DNA of 64,000 nucleotides from Blastocatellia bacterium (GCA_016789265.1 JAEUQK010000018.1:235543-299542); one strand, 5' to 3'. Numbered from the stretch's first letter, positions 1 through 8,927 are shown. Notes: generated by a model not told the origin, from the sequence alone. Numbers and translations: made by a program.

Positions 1-476
1 AGTATCTCGCAAAGATAGGCGGATCGTCGCTGACCGACGAGAACATCGCGGTTACCGAGGCCGATCTTGAGTCGAACGAGATACCGACAAGCTACGTGCC
101 CTTTCGCAACGCGAATATGCTCGCGATCGCCGTGAGCTGGGCAGAGGTGATCGGAGCAAATGCGATCTACATCGGTGCCGTTGCCGAGGATTCGAGCGGT
201 TATCCGGATTGCCGTGTGGAGTTTTACCAGGCGTTCCAAAACACCATAAACACGGGCACGAAGCCAGGCACACATATACAGATCCGCACGCCTATTATCG
301 AACTTTCCAAGGCCGAGATAGTAAAAAAAGGGATCGAGCTGAACGCTCCGCTGCACCTTACTTGGTCGTGCTATCGAAACGAAGAACTTGCCTGCGGCAC
401 GTGTGATTCGTGTGCGCTGCGGCTAAGAGGATTTGCACAAGCGGGTGTCATCGATCCGATCCCGTATCGGCAATAG
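1..476 (+). CDS. queC: 7-cyano-7-deazaguanine synthase, C-terminal part
   Basis: The 5' end lies outside the window and the reading frame begins at base 3. QueC converts 7-carboxy-7-deazaguanine to preQ0 with ATP and ammonia in the cytosol, in the queuosine pathway. About 157 residues are visible: the conserved VPFRNANM segment, the acidic SSGYPDCR segment that follows, and a C-terminal zinc site with four cysteines spaced C-x7-C-x2-C-x2-C ([16 protein letters not shown]). It ends with PYRQ, a normal C-terminus. Its last 29 bases overlap the end of the convergent membrane-protein gene. The family call is firm; only the missing N-terminus with the ATP P-loop cannot be checked. Confidence 0.93.
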   Translation, partial: YLAKIGGSSLTDENIAVTEADLESNEIPTSYVPFRNANMLAIAVSWAEVIGANAIYIGAVAEDSSGYPDCRVEFYQAFQNTINTGTKPGTHIQIRTPIIELSKAEIVKKGIELNAPLHLTWSCYRNEELACGTCDSCALRLRGFAQAGVIDPIPYRQ

Positions 477-1119
477 CCGCCTTCTTTTGTTCAAGCTCAT
501 CGACCTTTGCCTTTAGATCCGCGATCTCTTTGTCGATCTCCTGTACAGTCGGTTCGCTTGAACTCAGTTTGTGAAACACCGGCGTGATCACCGTCAGAGA
601 GGCGATGATGATCCCAAGAACACCGGTAACGCGGCCCATAAGGTCCTCGTCGATGTTTCCGTTGGTCCAGATGAAATAGAGTAAGAACGCTGTCAGCGAC
701 CATACCGCAGCGTGGGCAGCATAACGGGACCATTTGAACTTTCTTTCAAGGCGTGCAAGCGAGAGCAGCGAGATGTGCGAACAAGAGGCAGCGAGAAGGG
801 TGGCAGACATTAGAGACTTTACGTAGTAATCATTTTCATTTCGCATCTGCCAGATGAGAACTATCCACATCACGGCAGAAATAAGTGCCAATATGATCCC
901 GGCAATCGGAAGCGTTTTTCCTCGCCCGGTTTCCAGATATGCACCGCATGCTAGCCCTAGTATGCTCGTGGCGGTTATCGTAAGCGTCGTGAGCAGGACC
1001 TTTGTCTCAAACTCGCCGAAGTTTCCGATCAGAATTACGACGATACCGATCAACGCACTCACCGCAACCGAAGCGATCAGCAAGTAAAGGAACGCTCGTT
1101 TCAGGTTAATTTGGTCCAT
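448..1119 (-). CDS. Membrane protein with C-terminal coiled coil, unknown function
   Basis: A 223-residue protein that I do not recognise. It has about six hydrophobic segments, beginning with [18 protein letters not shown], and ends in a charged heptad-like tail ([20 protein letters not shown]) that should form a short coiled coil. This is consistent with an inner-membrane protein carrying a cytosolic oligomerisation tail. The ATG at 1119 is preferred over an upstream TTG at 1152 because GGGAG lies 10 bases before it. The longer form would overlap the stop of the preceding protease gene. It lies downstream of the M16 protease on the same strand, so they may be cotranscribed. The 3' end overlaps queC on the other strand by 29 bases. 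Confidence 0.7.
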   Translation of the reverse strand: MDQINLKRAFLYLLIASVAVSALIGIVVILIGNFGEFETKVLLTTLTITATSILGLACGAYLETGRGKTLPIAGIILALISAVMWIVLIWQMRNENDYYVKSLMSATLLAASCSHISLLSLARLERKFKWSRYAAHAAVWSLTAFLLYFIWTNGNIDEDLMGRVTGVLGIIIASLTVITPVFHKLSSSEPTVQEIDKEIADLKAKVDELEQKKAAIADTGSDR

Positions 1120-1148
1120 CGCGGTCACACTCCCTTGGGAAAGAATGT

Positions 1149-2441
1149 TCAATCTGCGATCACGGTAAGCCTGCTTCGGTCAACCTGTAAGTGATCAAGG
1201 TCACCGAGAGCGACGAACGCGATCCTCCCGGTTTGGATGAATTCCTGAGCGATCGACCGAACGTCCACTGCCGTGACAGCGTCGAGATTTGCGAGTGTTT
1301 CCTCGACCGGTATCTGCCGTCCGTGCACCATTTCGCATTGTGCAAGCGAACCGGCCCTTCCCGCAGAATCCTCGAGGCCGAGGAGGATCGAAGCCCTGGT
1401 CTGGTCCTTCATCAGGTTGAGCTCGTCCGGTGTAATTCCGTCACGGACGATCTTACCCAATTCGTCGATAACGATGTCAAGAACTTCACCGGTCTGTTCA
1501 GGCGAGGTGCCGGCGGACACGCTGAAAAATCCGGTGTCGTTGTACAACGCCAGCGATGTTCCCACGCTGTATGCAAGGCCGCGTTCTTCTCGTATACGCT
1601 GCCAAAGTCGGCTGCTCGTTCCGCCGCCAAGTGCATTAGAAAGCAGATCGGCGGCATATCGCCGCGGATCGCGTGCCGAGACCATCGGTGTAGCGATGAT
1701 GATGTGTGCTTGTTCGAGGTCTTCGCGCTGTTCGATATAAATAGGAGCCGCAGTTAACGGAACGCGGACGCCTTCGTCCGCAATTTCCGCTTCCGACGAA
1801 AATGAAAGTGACCTGACGAGGCTCAGTAGCCGGTCGTGATCGACATTCCCGGCCGCCGCTATAACAAGGTTTTCGGGCCTGAACGCTGAGCGGTGAAACT
1901 CGATCGTTCGCCGGTGGTCAAACGTCCTGACCGTGTCGGGTGTGCCGGTTATCGCCATTCCGAGGCGATGCCCGGGAAAGAATTCACGATGAAAGATATC
2001 GCCGAGAAGTTCCTCGGGTGAATCTTCGTTCATCTTCATCTCTTCGATGATCACCTTTTGTTCGTTGGCGCAATCCGCTTCGGCAAAGCTGGGGTTCGTC
2101 AGCATGTCGGCAAGCAGATCAAATGCGGCCTCGATCTGATCGTCGATCACCTTTAGGACGAAACCGGTTTCCTCGTGCGTTGTGAAAGCATCGAGGTTGC
2201 CGCCCAGGCGGTCCTGTTCGATCGCGATCTCCATCGCCGAACGTTTCGAAGTGCCCTTGAAAACGCAGTGTTCGATGAAATGTGTAATGCCGTTAAGCTC
2301 GTCAGGTTCGTTACGCGAGCCGACCCGATAGAAAAACCCGAGCGTCGCCGAACGCACGCCGGGCATCTTGTCCGTGAGTACGACAAGGCCATTATCAAAT
2401 CGAGTTTCTTGTATGTTTTCTTCTAAAGAAGTTTTAGCCAC
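1149..2441 (-). CDS. M16 family zinc metallopeptidase
   Basis: A 430-residue insulinase-type (pitrilysin) peptidase. The inverted zinc motif HxxEH is H54-F-I-E57-H58, and the distal zinc-ligand candidate E134 lies 76 residues after H58, the normal spacing. The conserved GGNLDAFTTHEETGF and the C-terminal M16 half with the RLWQRIREERGLAYSVG segment are present, so it looks like a complete single-chain protease of the mitochondrial-processing-peptidase type. There is no signal peptide. The start is a GTG at 2441 that lies inside an inverted repeat (2432-2465), so residues 1-4 are encoded by repeat sequence; family members usually begin close to the QETRFDNGL segment. Only a weak ribosome binding site (TTGAG) precedes it. 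Substrate unknown. Confidence 0.92.
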   Translation of the reverse strand: MAKTSLEENIQETRFDNGLVVLTDKMPGVRSATLGFFYRVGSRNEPDELNGITHFIEHCVFKGTSKRSAMEIAIEQDRLGGNLDAFTTHEETGFVLKVIDDQIEAAFDLLADMLTNPSFAEADCANEQKVIIEEMKMNEDSPEELLGDIFHREFFPGHRLGMAITGTPDTVRTFDHRRTIEFHRSAFRPENLVIAAAGNVDHDRLLSLVRSLSFSSEAEIADEGVRVPLTAAPIYIEQREDLEQAHIIIATPMVSARDPRRYAADLLSNALGGGTSSRLWQRIREERGLAYSVGTSLALYNDTGFFSVSAGTSPEQTGEVLDIVIDELGKIVRDGITPDELNLMKDQTRASILLGLEDSAGRAGSLAQCEMVHGRQIPVEETLANLDAVTAVDVRSIAQEFIQTGRIAFVALGDLDHLQVDRSRLTVIAD

Positions 2442-2465
2442 GAATTAACTCAAATCACACGAATT
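2432..2465. repeat. Left inverted repeat of the GxxExxY cassette
   Basis: This 34-bp sequence matches the reverse complement of 2850-2883 at 30 of 34 positions. The outer 15 bases (TTTTAGCCACGAATT) are identical in both copies and the inner end is CACGAATT in both. Together the repeats bracket a 452-bp unit holding the GxxExxY gene. This copy also contains the GTG start and first codons of the M16 protease gene. Confidence 0.85.
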
Positions 2466-2474
2466 TAGGAATGC

Positions 2475-2849
2475 TTACAGCACTATACGGTCATGTTCAA
2501 GGCTAGTCTTTCCAAAGTTAATAAGCAAAGCTAAACGAAATTGAGTCGCTTTCAAGTAATTTAGAGCCTGGGCTTTGTGAAGTGGGATCAACTTTTCAAT
2601 TGCTTTAAGCTCGAGAATTATGGAGTTTTCCACCAAAATGTCCGCGACATAGTCACCGACGATCTTTCCGTGAAAATGAACCTGTATTGGACATTGAGAC
2701 CTCGCCGAAATTCCATTTTCTTCGAGCAGCACCATCAGAGAATTCTCATACACCTTTTAAAGAAAGCCCGGACCGAGTTCACGATGAACTTGCATTGCTA
2801 AGCCGATCATCTTGCAGGAGAGATCTCTGAATATGATCTTTTCTTCCAT
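2475..2849 (-). pseudogene. GxxExxY family protein, interrupted by an in-frame TAA
   Basis: Reading from ATG 2849 gives a typical 124-codon GxxExxY gene: a helical start (CKMIGLAMQVHRELGPGFL), then codon 31 is TAA, then KVYENS and the rest of the family in the same frame (YVADILVENSIILELKA, then a QALNYLKAT segment, then LLINFG). The family is of unknown function and resembles PD-(D/E)xK nuclease folds; the ILELKA strand fits that. The signature G-x-x-E-x-x-Y would be G28-F-L-[31]-K-V-Y34, so the stop replaces the signature Glu (GAA to TAA, base 2759). Nothing else is damaged. A short protein from GTG 2753 (92 residues) is possible but would lack the signature. Recent nonsense mutation, readthrough or a sequencing error remain open. 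Confidence 0.8.
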
Positions 2850-2883
2850 AATTCGTGAGATCTGTGTAAATTCGTGGCTAAAA
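2850..2883. repeat. Right inverted repeat of the GxxExxY cassette
   Basis: Partner of 2432-2465, inverted, with 30 of 34 bases identical. It begins immediately upstream of the ATG of the GxxExxY gene and ends four bases from the stop codon of the M14 peptidase gene (2888-2890). The cassette thus fills the gap between two genes almost exactly, without damaging the M14 gene. Confidence 0.85.
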
Positions 2884-2887
2884 GCTT

Positions 2888-5326
2888 TCACTGACTTATC
2901 GCATTAAAGAACAGCGGAAATGTCGCCAGACTTTGCCCGCGGTATTGCGGGCGGAAGCCGAAGAGGACGATCTTTCCCTTCCCGACACTGACCTCGACGA
3001 GCGCGTCCTTTCCGGCGATCTTTTCGGCTCCGAGGGCCCAGCCGGAGAGCAGGATCTGCTTGGGGTCGGTCGGGTATTTTGCAATGACACGGATCTCTAG
3101 CTTTTGCCACGCGGTGAGGGACATCCCTGGACCTATGCCGCTTCCTTGCCCGGATAACCGTTCAAACACCGGGCTGTTTTCGAACCAGGCGATCGATTGC
3201 TGCGGCATTCCTTTGGCGATCGGGTGGGTGGTGTCGAGTTCGGTTCGGAGGATCGAGCCGGGGATGTAGAACTGTTTTCGGTCGAGGCCTTTTACGACGT
3301 TGCGGATGGGCAGGTTAAATTGCTCTATCGCAAACTCCGTCGAGCGGTTAAGAAACACAAGCGTGCCGCCCGACTCGACAAACTTCTTCAGATTCTCAAC
3401 GCCTTCTTTGCCCACGCCGCCCGTGTACTCATCCGGCATCGCGCCTTTTGCATAGCCGTTGAGGATCTGGTTGGGCGATTGGTCGGGGAAGATGAGCGTC
3501 TGATATTTGGCCGGTGCTCCTCGTCCACTCGTTACATCGGCCGCAGTTCGTTTTGGCGGAACTTTCTGTTCAAGACTATTGCCTCTAACCTCGTTAGAGC
3601 TAACGCTTTCAAACTCACTGCACGACCTCTTTTCGAAAATCCAGCGGGTCCAACCCTCATCCATAGAGGGCGTTGCTGATTTATAAAGACCAATTTTATT
3701 TTGCGAACCAAGCAGACAATCACCGCGCCCATAAAGAACCTTAGCTTTAGATAGCTCTTTCAAGTTTTTATACGAGTGAATAGGTTCGATCGGAACATTG
3801 AACAGCAGCGGTAGAGTGTGAGAGGTTACGTCATAAGGTTGAATCGGATGGCCACTTTCGTCGAGCAGTTGCGGGTATTCCTGCACCTCCATCAAAGCTT
3901 TCGCGAAAGCTCCGTAAGGTTGGTCTAGTCCAACGAGAACTGTTTCGGACGGATATGTTCCATCGCCAGCTTTTGTTGTCTTCTGGTTCGCCTCAAAACC
4001 ATATTGAACCCCACCACGCTCAAGAATCCTCAAAAGCGGCTCGGGGTCGCCCTCAAGTTTGATTCGGTATCCGAGCAGTTCACCTTCTTTCCTGGCCCTC
4101 ACGGCTTCTTTCCCGATCTCATAAAACCTCGAGAGCCATTTTTCTCGGTTGTCGGCGGCGTGGTTCATGAGGGCGAAGGCTGCGGTGGTCATGTAGTCGG
4201 TGATGTTGCGGAGCTTCCATTCGCCTCCTTTCCAGAGAGGGCCGAAGTTGGCGGATTCTTTTTTGGGGTCGTAGGCGTCATCGGCGGGGACGCGGAGATT
4301 TTCGTACTTTACATTCACCGGCGTTGCGAGGCGCGCCGAGGCGGTTTCGCTCAGGATGCGGACGCCGCCGTGGTAGTGCGAATAGGCGCGTGCCGGCGTC
4401 CAGGCGTCGTAGGTCGAGTTTGTCGTGATGCCCTGATAGCCGAGGCCGCGTAAGGATGTTGCCATGTAATTACCCAGCTCGGTGTAACCCTCGACGATCT
4501 GTTTCGGCACGTTCGGCTCGACGGGCTGCATATACGGCGGGAGGAAAAGCCGCGAGCCGTTTTGGCCTTGCTGGTGGATGTCGTGGACGATCTGCGGGTG
4601 CCAGACGTTGTGGATCTTATCGACGGTGAGCTGCGTCTCGACCTGCGTAAAGGCGTACCAGTCGCGGTTGTTGTCGTGGCCGACGTACTTGTGATAAAGC
4701 TCCGGCGGATCGGTGCCTTCGTACGGCGTCCCGAGCGTTTTGTCGTACCAGTTTTTGACGATATCAACGCCGTCAGGATTTAGTGACGGCACTAGAAGAA
4801 TGATCGTGTTATCGAGGATCTTCCTGACGTCAGGGTGCGGGGCGAGGGCCAGTTGATACGCGATCAGCAACGACGAGAGCGTCGAACCGACCTCGGTCGA
4901 GTGAATGCCGCAGGTTATCAGGACGATGGTCTTGCCTTGCTTGATCAACTGCCGCGCGGCCGCGTCACTGCTCTTGATCTTGCGTGGGTCCGCGAGCTTG
5001 TCGTTGATCGCCTTGTACTTTTCGAGTTGCCGCAGATTCTCAGGGCTCGATATCGTCGCGTAAACGAACGGTGCACCCATCGTCGTCTTGCCGATCTCTT
5101 CGAACTTCACGCGGTCGCTTGCCGCGTCCAGCTTTTTGAAATAATCAACGATCTGCGCCCAACTGGCGAGTTTTCGGTCGTCGCCAGGCGTGAAGCCGAG
5201 CGTGTCTTTCGGCGAAGGGACCGTTTGGCCTAACGCCGTAAAACAAAACGCCAAGATCACCCAAAGACGCAGCGGCCGAAGGGCGGTCAAACTGTACAGA
5301 CGCGACGGAGTGGAGCGGTTTTTCAT
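2888..5326 (-). CDS. Secreted M14 family zinc carboxypeptidase
   Basis: An 812-residue peptidase. From ATG 5326 the N-terminus is a basic segment plus a hydrophobic stretch (LWVILAFCFTALGQ), a likely signal peptide, so it probably acts in the periplasm or outside. Zinc ligands of the M14 domain are visible as H142-S-T-E145 and H251 (VHDIH); the substrate-binding NNRDW and the catalytic-Glu region ILSETAS follow. The C-terminal half carries a glutamine-amidotransferase-like segment (TLIFPDQ, then SGGTLVFLN). Longer starts up to 5461 exist but would bury the signal peptide. Around 3520-3645 a serine/basic segment replaces the sequence expected after WTRWIFEK and contains an unusual hairpin repeat, perhaps a repeat insertion. 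It is separated by 224 bp from the divergent transporter gene. Confidence 0.9.
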   Translation of the reverse strand: MKNRSTPSRLYSLTALRPLRLWVILAFCFTALGQTVPSPKDTLGFTPGDDRKLASWAQIVDYFKKLDAASDRVKFEEIGKTTMGAPFVYATISSPENLRQLEKYKAINDKLADPRKIKSSDAAARQLIKQGKTIVLITCGIHSTEVGSTLSSLLIAYQLALAPHPDVRKILDNTIILLVPSLNPDGVDIVKNWYDKTLGTPYEGTDPPELYHKYVGHDNNRDWYAFTQVETQLTVDKIHNVWHPQIVHDIHQQGQNGSRLFLPPYMQPVEPNVPKQIVEGYTELGNYMATSLRGLGYQGITTNSTYDAWTPARAYSHYHGGVRILSETASARLATPVNVKYENLRVPADDAYDPKKESANFGPLWKGGEWKLRNITDYMTTAAFALMNHAADNREKWLSRFYEIGKEAVRARKEGELLGYRIKLEGDPEPLLRILERGGVQYGFEANQKTTKAGDGTYPSETVLVGLDQPYGAFAKALMEVQEYPQLLDESGHPIQPYDVTSHTLPLLFNVPIEPIHSYKNLKELSKAKVLYGRGDCLLGSQNKIGLYKSATPSMDEGWTRWIFEKRSCSEFESVSSNEVRGNSLEQKVPPKRTAADVTSGRGAPAKYQTLIFPDQSPNQILNGYAKGAMPDEYTGGVGKEGVENLKKFVESGGTLVFLNRSTEFAIEQFNLPIRNVVKGLDRKQFYIPGSILRTELDTTHPIAKGMPQQSIAWFENSPVFERLSGQGSGIGPGMSLTAWQKLEIRVIAKYPTDPKQILLSGWALGAEKIAGKDALVEVSVGKGKIVLFGFRPQYRGQSLATFPLFFNAISQ
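3583..3604. repeat. Nested CTAAC/GTTAG hairpin inside the M14 gene
   Basis: CTCTAAC and GTTAGAG form a perfect 7-bp stem around a 3-base loop at 3583-3599. The right arm forms a second palindrome with the next bases (GTTAGAGCTAAC, 3593-3604). It lies in the part of the coding sequence that does not fit the peptidase family, so it may be a small palindromic repeat inserted in frame. Confidence 0.5.
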
Positions 5327-5550
5327 TTGATCTTTTTTCACTACACGGATCAGTAAGTTTAACACGACCGGAGTGGTGCTCATCCTGCCCGCTTTGGCCG
5401 CCTGGACGGCGGCCGCTCGGGTAATTGCCTTTTTCGCCGATGCAAGGTACATTTCAGGCATAACTTTCCCTGCGGATTCCCGATATTTCCTATCTTTCGG
5501 GCGGCCGTAATGAGCAATTCGTCTACCAAAAAATCAGGAGAACTTAAAGG

Positions 5551-7890
5551 ATGAAAAATCCGTTTCTCGAGAACTTTAAACCGTACATTCCGGCGTCGGT
5601 TATGAATCTGCGTGAGTTGACCGCCTTTCCTCTTGCGGTCGGAACGCTTTTGGGCATTATCTTTGGCGCATCGTCGCTATATCTCGTGCTGAAAACGGGA
5701 CTGACGGTTTCGGCGTCGATACCGGTCGCCGTGATCGCGATCACTCTGTTCAGATTGATGTCCAAAATGGGAGCACGCGACGCTACGATCCTTGAATCGA
5801 ACGTAATGCAGACCGCCGGTTCGGCCGGCGAATCGATAGCGTTCGGCGTGGGCGTTACGATGCCCGCGATATTGATACTTGGATTCGATCTTGAGATCTG
5901 GCGGGTCACGCTCGTTGCGGTTCTCGGCGGCTTGCTCGGGATACTGATGATGATCCCGCTGCGGCGTGCGCTGATCAAGGACCAACACGGATTGCTTAAG
6001 TATCCGGAGGGAACGGCTTGTGCACAGGTGCTGATCGCCGGTGCGTCGAAAGAATCTCGTGACGCTGCGCATGCGGGCGGCGGTGAAGCGGCGAGCGACT
6101 CCGAGGTTCTCCATCGCGGAAAGATCATCGCAGCCGGTTTCGGGCTTGGGTTCATTTACAAATCCGTAATGGACGTCTTTAGTGCGTGGAATCCCGAGCC
6201 CGGAAAGGAACTGCCCGATAATTTCCTCAAGGGCGGATCGGTCCACCTTGAAAATAACCCGGCACTGCTCGGCGTCGGTTATATTATCGGACCGTATATT
6301 TCGGCGATCATGCTCGGCGGCGGCATCTTGTCGTATCTGGTGCTGATACCGCTGATCAAATATTTTGGCGAGGCATTGACCGATCCGCTCGCACCTGCCG
6401 TCGGCAACACCATCGCAAAAATGTCGCCGGGACAGATCCGCGGTGAGTACATATTGTACATTGGTGCGGGTGCGGTTACCGCCGCGGGCATCATCTCGCT
6501 CGGGCGTTCGCTGCCGACGATCTGGCATGGATTGAAATCAGGCCTCGCCGATCTTCGCGGAGGAGGCAACGGTGAAAACGGTGAAAAACTGCCGCGTACC
6601 GACCAGGACCTTTCGATGAAATGGGTCATCGTCGGCGTGATCGTGCTTTTGGCAGGAATTCTGCTTTCGCCGCAATTGGGCCTGAGCATCTTTGAGCACC
6701 CGTTCGTTTCCGTAATGGGAGCGATCCTCATCATTATTCTCGGCTTCTTGTTCGTCACCGTTTCGTCACGCCTGACGGGCGAGGTCGGTTCGTCGTCAAA
6801 CCCGATCTCGGGAATGACCGTGGCAACGCTTTTGTTCACCTGTCTCGTATTTTTAGCCCTCGGCTGGACCGCTCCCGATCCGTATTTTGTGACAGCACTC
6901 TCTATCGGCGGTATCGTCTGTATCGCCGCTTCGAACGGCGGCACGACGTCACAGGATCTTAAGACCGGTTTCCTGGTCGGCGGAACTCCTCGGCGGCAGC
7001 AGATCGCGATCCTCGTTGGAGCCCTTGCATCCGCGTTGATCCTTGGACCTTTGCTTCTTTATTTGAACACCGGCGGAACTTACTATCAGAAAGTCGCCGC
7101 GACCGAATTTCCGGCCGGATTTTCGGTGACCGAGGACAAACTCTTCCGCGAACACGGTCAGATCAAACGTGAAAACGTTCACACCGGCGAATTTGCTTCG
7201 GACACAACGACCTACGCAGTCTGGCAAAACACCGACCCGAAAAATGGTCAGATCGGTAAGTATCTTGTCGACCCGCAGGGCCGTCCGGTCTATCTTGTCG
7301 ATCCGGCGATCAACGGAGCGATCAAGGAAGACTCACACGGCAATAAGCTGACGCGTTACGATGCTCCAAAGGCGACGCTGATGAGTTACATCATCAAAGG
7401 CGTATTGGGACAGGATCTTCCTTGGGGATTGGTGCTTATCGGGGCGATGATCGCGATAATGCTTGAAATAGTCGGGGTGCCGTCTCTTGCGTTCGCTGTG
7501 GGGCTTTATCTGCCGATCGCGACATCGGCTCCCATCTTTGTCGGCGGTGTCGTTCGTAAGATCGTGGACATCTACCTTAAAAAGAAACTTGCTGCAAAGA
7601 ACCTGACAGAAGACGAGATCGTCGCTGAGACCGATAAATCTCACGGCGTACTTATGGCTTCGGGTTATATTGCCGGCGGTGCGATAGCGGGTATTCTGAT
7701 CGCGATCTTCGCCGTGGTGCCTTGGCTGAAGGACATTCAAGATTCCACCGCCGCCTGGGCCAAGGTAAATAACCCGTTCTTTGAGGGCAGTCAGGCATGG
7801 TGGCTCGGTGCAATTCCGTTCATGATACTTGCGGTCATACTCTATTTTGTCGGCCGCGAAAAGCTTATGAAGGGCGAAAGCACGGAATAG
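5551..7890 (+). CDS. OPT family oligopeptide transporter
   Basis: A 779-residue polytopic inner-membrane protein of the oligopeptide transporter family, which imports peptides (or metal-chelate substrates in some members) by proton symport. Recognisable segments are the N-terminal NLRELTAFPLAVGTLLG, the KYPEGTACAQVL motif, the ASNGGTTSQDLKTGFLVGGTPRRQQ loop (about residue 465) and the C-terminal GYIAGGAIAGI stretch. A soluble loop at roughly 510-605 interrupts the membrane segments. The ribosome binding site AGGAG lies 10 bases before the ATG. It is divergent from the M14 peptidase, which suggests, without proving, that peptides released outside are taken up here. A terminator follows at 7942. 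Confidence 0.93.
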   Translation: MKNPFLENFKPYIPASVMNLRELTAFPLAVGTLLGIIFGASSLYLVLKTGLTVSASIPVAVIAITLFRLMSKMGARDATILESNVMQTAGSAGESIAFGVGVTMPAILILGFDLEIWRVTLVAVLGGLLGILMMIPLRRALIKDQHGLLKYPEGTACAQVLIAGASKESRDAAHAGGGEAASDSEVLHRGKIIAAGFGLGFIYKSVMDVFSAWNPEPGKELPDNFLKGGSVHLENNPALLGVGYIIGPYISAIMLGGGILSYLVLIPLIKYFGEALTDPLAPAVGNTIAKMSPGQIRGEYILYIGAGAVTAAGIISLGRSLPTIWHGLKSGLADLRGGGNGENGEKLPRTDQDLSMKWVIVGVIVLLAGILLSPQLGLSIFEHPFVSVMGAILIIILGFLFVTVSSRLTGEVGSSSNPISGMTVATLLFTCLVFLALGWTAPDPYFVTALSIGGIVCIAASNGGTTSQDLKTGFLVGGTPRRQQIAILVGALASALILGPLLLYLNTGGTYYQKVAATEFPAGFSVTEDKLFREHGQIKRENVHTGEFASDTTTYAVWQNTDPKNGQIGKYLVDPQGRPVYLVDPAINGAIKEDSHGNKLTRYDAPKATLMSYIIKGVLGQDLPWGLVLIGAMIAIMLEIVGVPSLAFAVGLYLPIATSAPIFVGGVVRKIVDIYLKKKLAAKNLTEDEIVAETDKSHGVLMASGYIAGGAIAGILIAIFAVVPWLKDIQDSTAAWAKVNNPFFEGSQAWWLGAIPFMILAVILYFVGREKLMKGESTE

Positions 7891-7941
7891 CCGGTTCGGG
7901 CACATCGACCGATTCGGAAAAAATTTGTTTTCCATTTTTTA

Positions 7942-7980
7942 AAAGACACGCTATACTGCATTTTGGCGTGTCTTTATTTT
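7942..7980 (+). terminator. Rho-independent terminator after the OPT gene
   Basis: The stem arms AAAGACACGC (7942-7951) and GCGTGTCTTT (7966-7975) pair perfectly and are followed by ATTTTG. The position fits the end of the transporter transcript. Confidence 0.75.
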
Positions 7981-8048
7981 GTGCCCCGGCACGCAGTCCA
8001 TCTGGGGCATCTTCTTTACTCTCTCGATCCCATAGGGTTAACAATTTG

Positions 8049-8927
8049 ATGTATCGCGGGTTTTTGATGTCAGGCTTTTTCCTTTGTGTATCAACCCTTT
8101 TGGCCGTCTTAGGCGGCGGATGTTCTACTGAGGCTGCGAAACCGCAGGCGGAAACTGTAAAACCACCGGTGAGTGGGGCAAACTCTGCCGTTTCATCATC
8201 AGCACCTGCAACCTCCATACAGATCACAGCCGGTTCGCCCGCCGATACTGTCAGGGCGTTTTACACAAGACTTCGAGAAAAGAAGTTTCGCGAGGCGATT
8301 TTTCTAACGAATCTGCGGCCTGCTATCGAGGGATTGACCGACACGGAATTAAAGGATTTTCAGGTCGATTTTGAGGTGATCGCAAACAAGATCCCGGCCG
8401 AGGTCACCATCAATGGAGAGATCGTTTCCGGCGAAAGAGCGACCGTTACGGCAAGTCTCCCCGGTGAAGATCCGAACAAACTTGAGACGCAGCAGATCGA
8501 ACTTAGAAAGGAAGGCGACATTTGGGTCATCTTAACCGTTGACGAGTCGTCGGAAGCAAGGATCAAGAAAGAAGGTAAGAACTATTTTTACGTGCTTCGC
8601 ATCGAAACTCATGAGGACGAGGCAAGAGACATGCTTGACCGCATCGCCAAGGCCCAGCTTGTGTTTTCAGCTCAGAATGGCGGCTCATTTGGCGAGATAG
8701 ACCAGTTAGTAAATGCAGGAATATTGCCCGAAGACGTGAAGACGTCCGTTTCAACGGGTTACAATTATGCGGTCACGCTGCTAGAGGACAAGAAGGTTTA
8801 TGCTGCCTCGGCAACGCCCGCGGAATACGGACGATCGGGAAGGCTCTCATTTGTGCTGAAGTCAGACGGCAGATCGACGCCGAGGATAAGCAGCAAGGAC
8901 AACGGCGGGAAACCGCTGGAGAAGTAA
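8049..8927 (+). CDS. Putative lipoprotein with NTF2-like and pilin-like domains
   Basis: A 292-residue exported protein. The N-terminus MYRGFLMSGFFLCVSTLLAVLGGGC looks like a lipoprotein signal ending at Cys25, though the lipobox is imperfect (Gly at -3). Residues ~55-180 (ADTVRAFYTRLREKKFREAI, then EGDIWVILT) resemble a DUF4878 / NTF2-like fold. Residues ~195-280 (AKAQLVFSAQNGGSFGEIDQ, then VNAGILPEDV, then SATPAEYGRSGRLSF) resemble the soluble part of pseudopilin-like proteins common in Acidobacteriota. ATG 8049 was chosen because the upstream extension runs back through the terminator and the OPT gene; ATG 8067 is an alternative. Function unknown; perhaps a surface or cell-envelope protein. 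It precedes a PilZ gene. Confidence 0.72.
   Translation: MYRGFLMSGFFLCVSTLLAVLGGGCSTEAAKPQAETVKPPVSGANSAVSSSAPATSIQITAGSPADTVRAFYTRLREKKFREAIFLTNLRPAIEGLTDTELKDFQVDFEVIANKIPAEVTINGEIVSGERATVTASLPGEDPNKLETQQIELRKEGDIWVILTVDESSEARIKKEGKNYFYVLRIETHEDEARDMLDRIAKAQLVFSAQNGGSFGEIDQLVNAGILPEDVKTSVSTGYNYAVTLLEDKKVYAASATPAEYGRSGRLSFVLKSDGRSTPRISSKDNGGKPLEK

Noticed and set aside
5677..6528. Long minus-strand frame opposite the OPT gene (283 codons)
   Set aside because: It mirrors a strongly coding gene, has no family resemblance and no ribosome binding site; it is a shadow.
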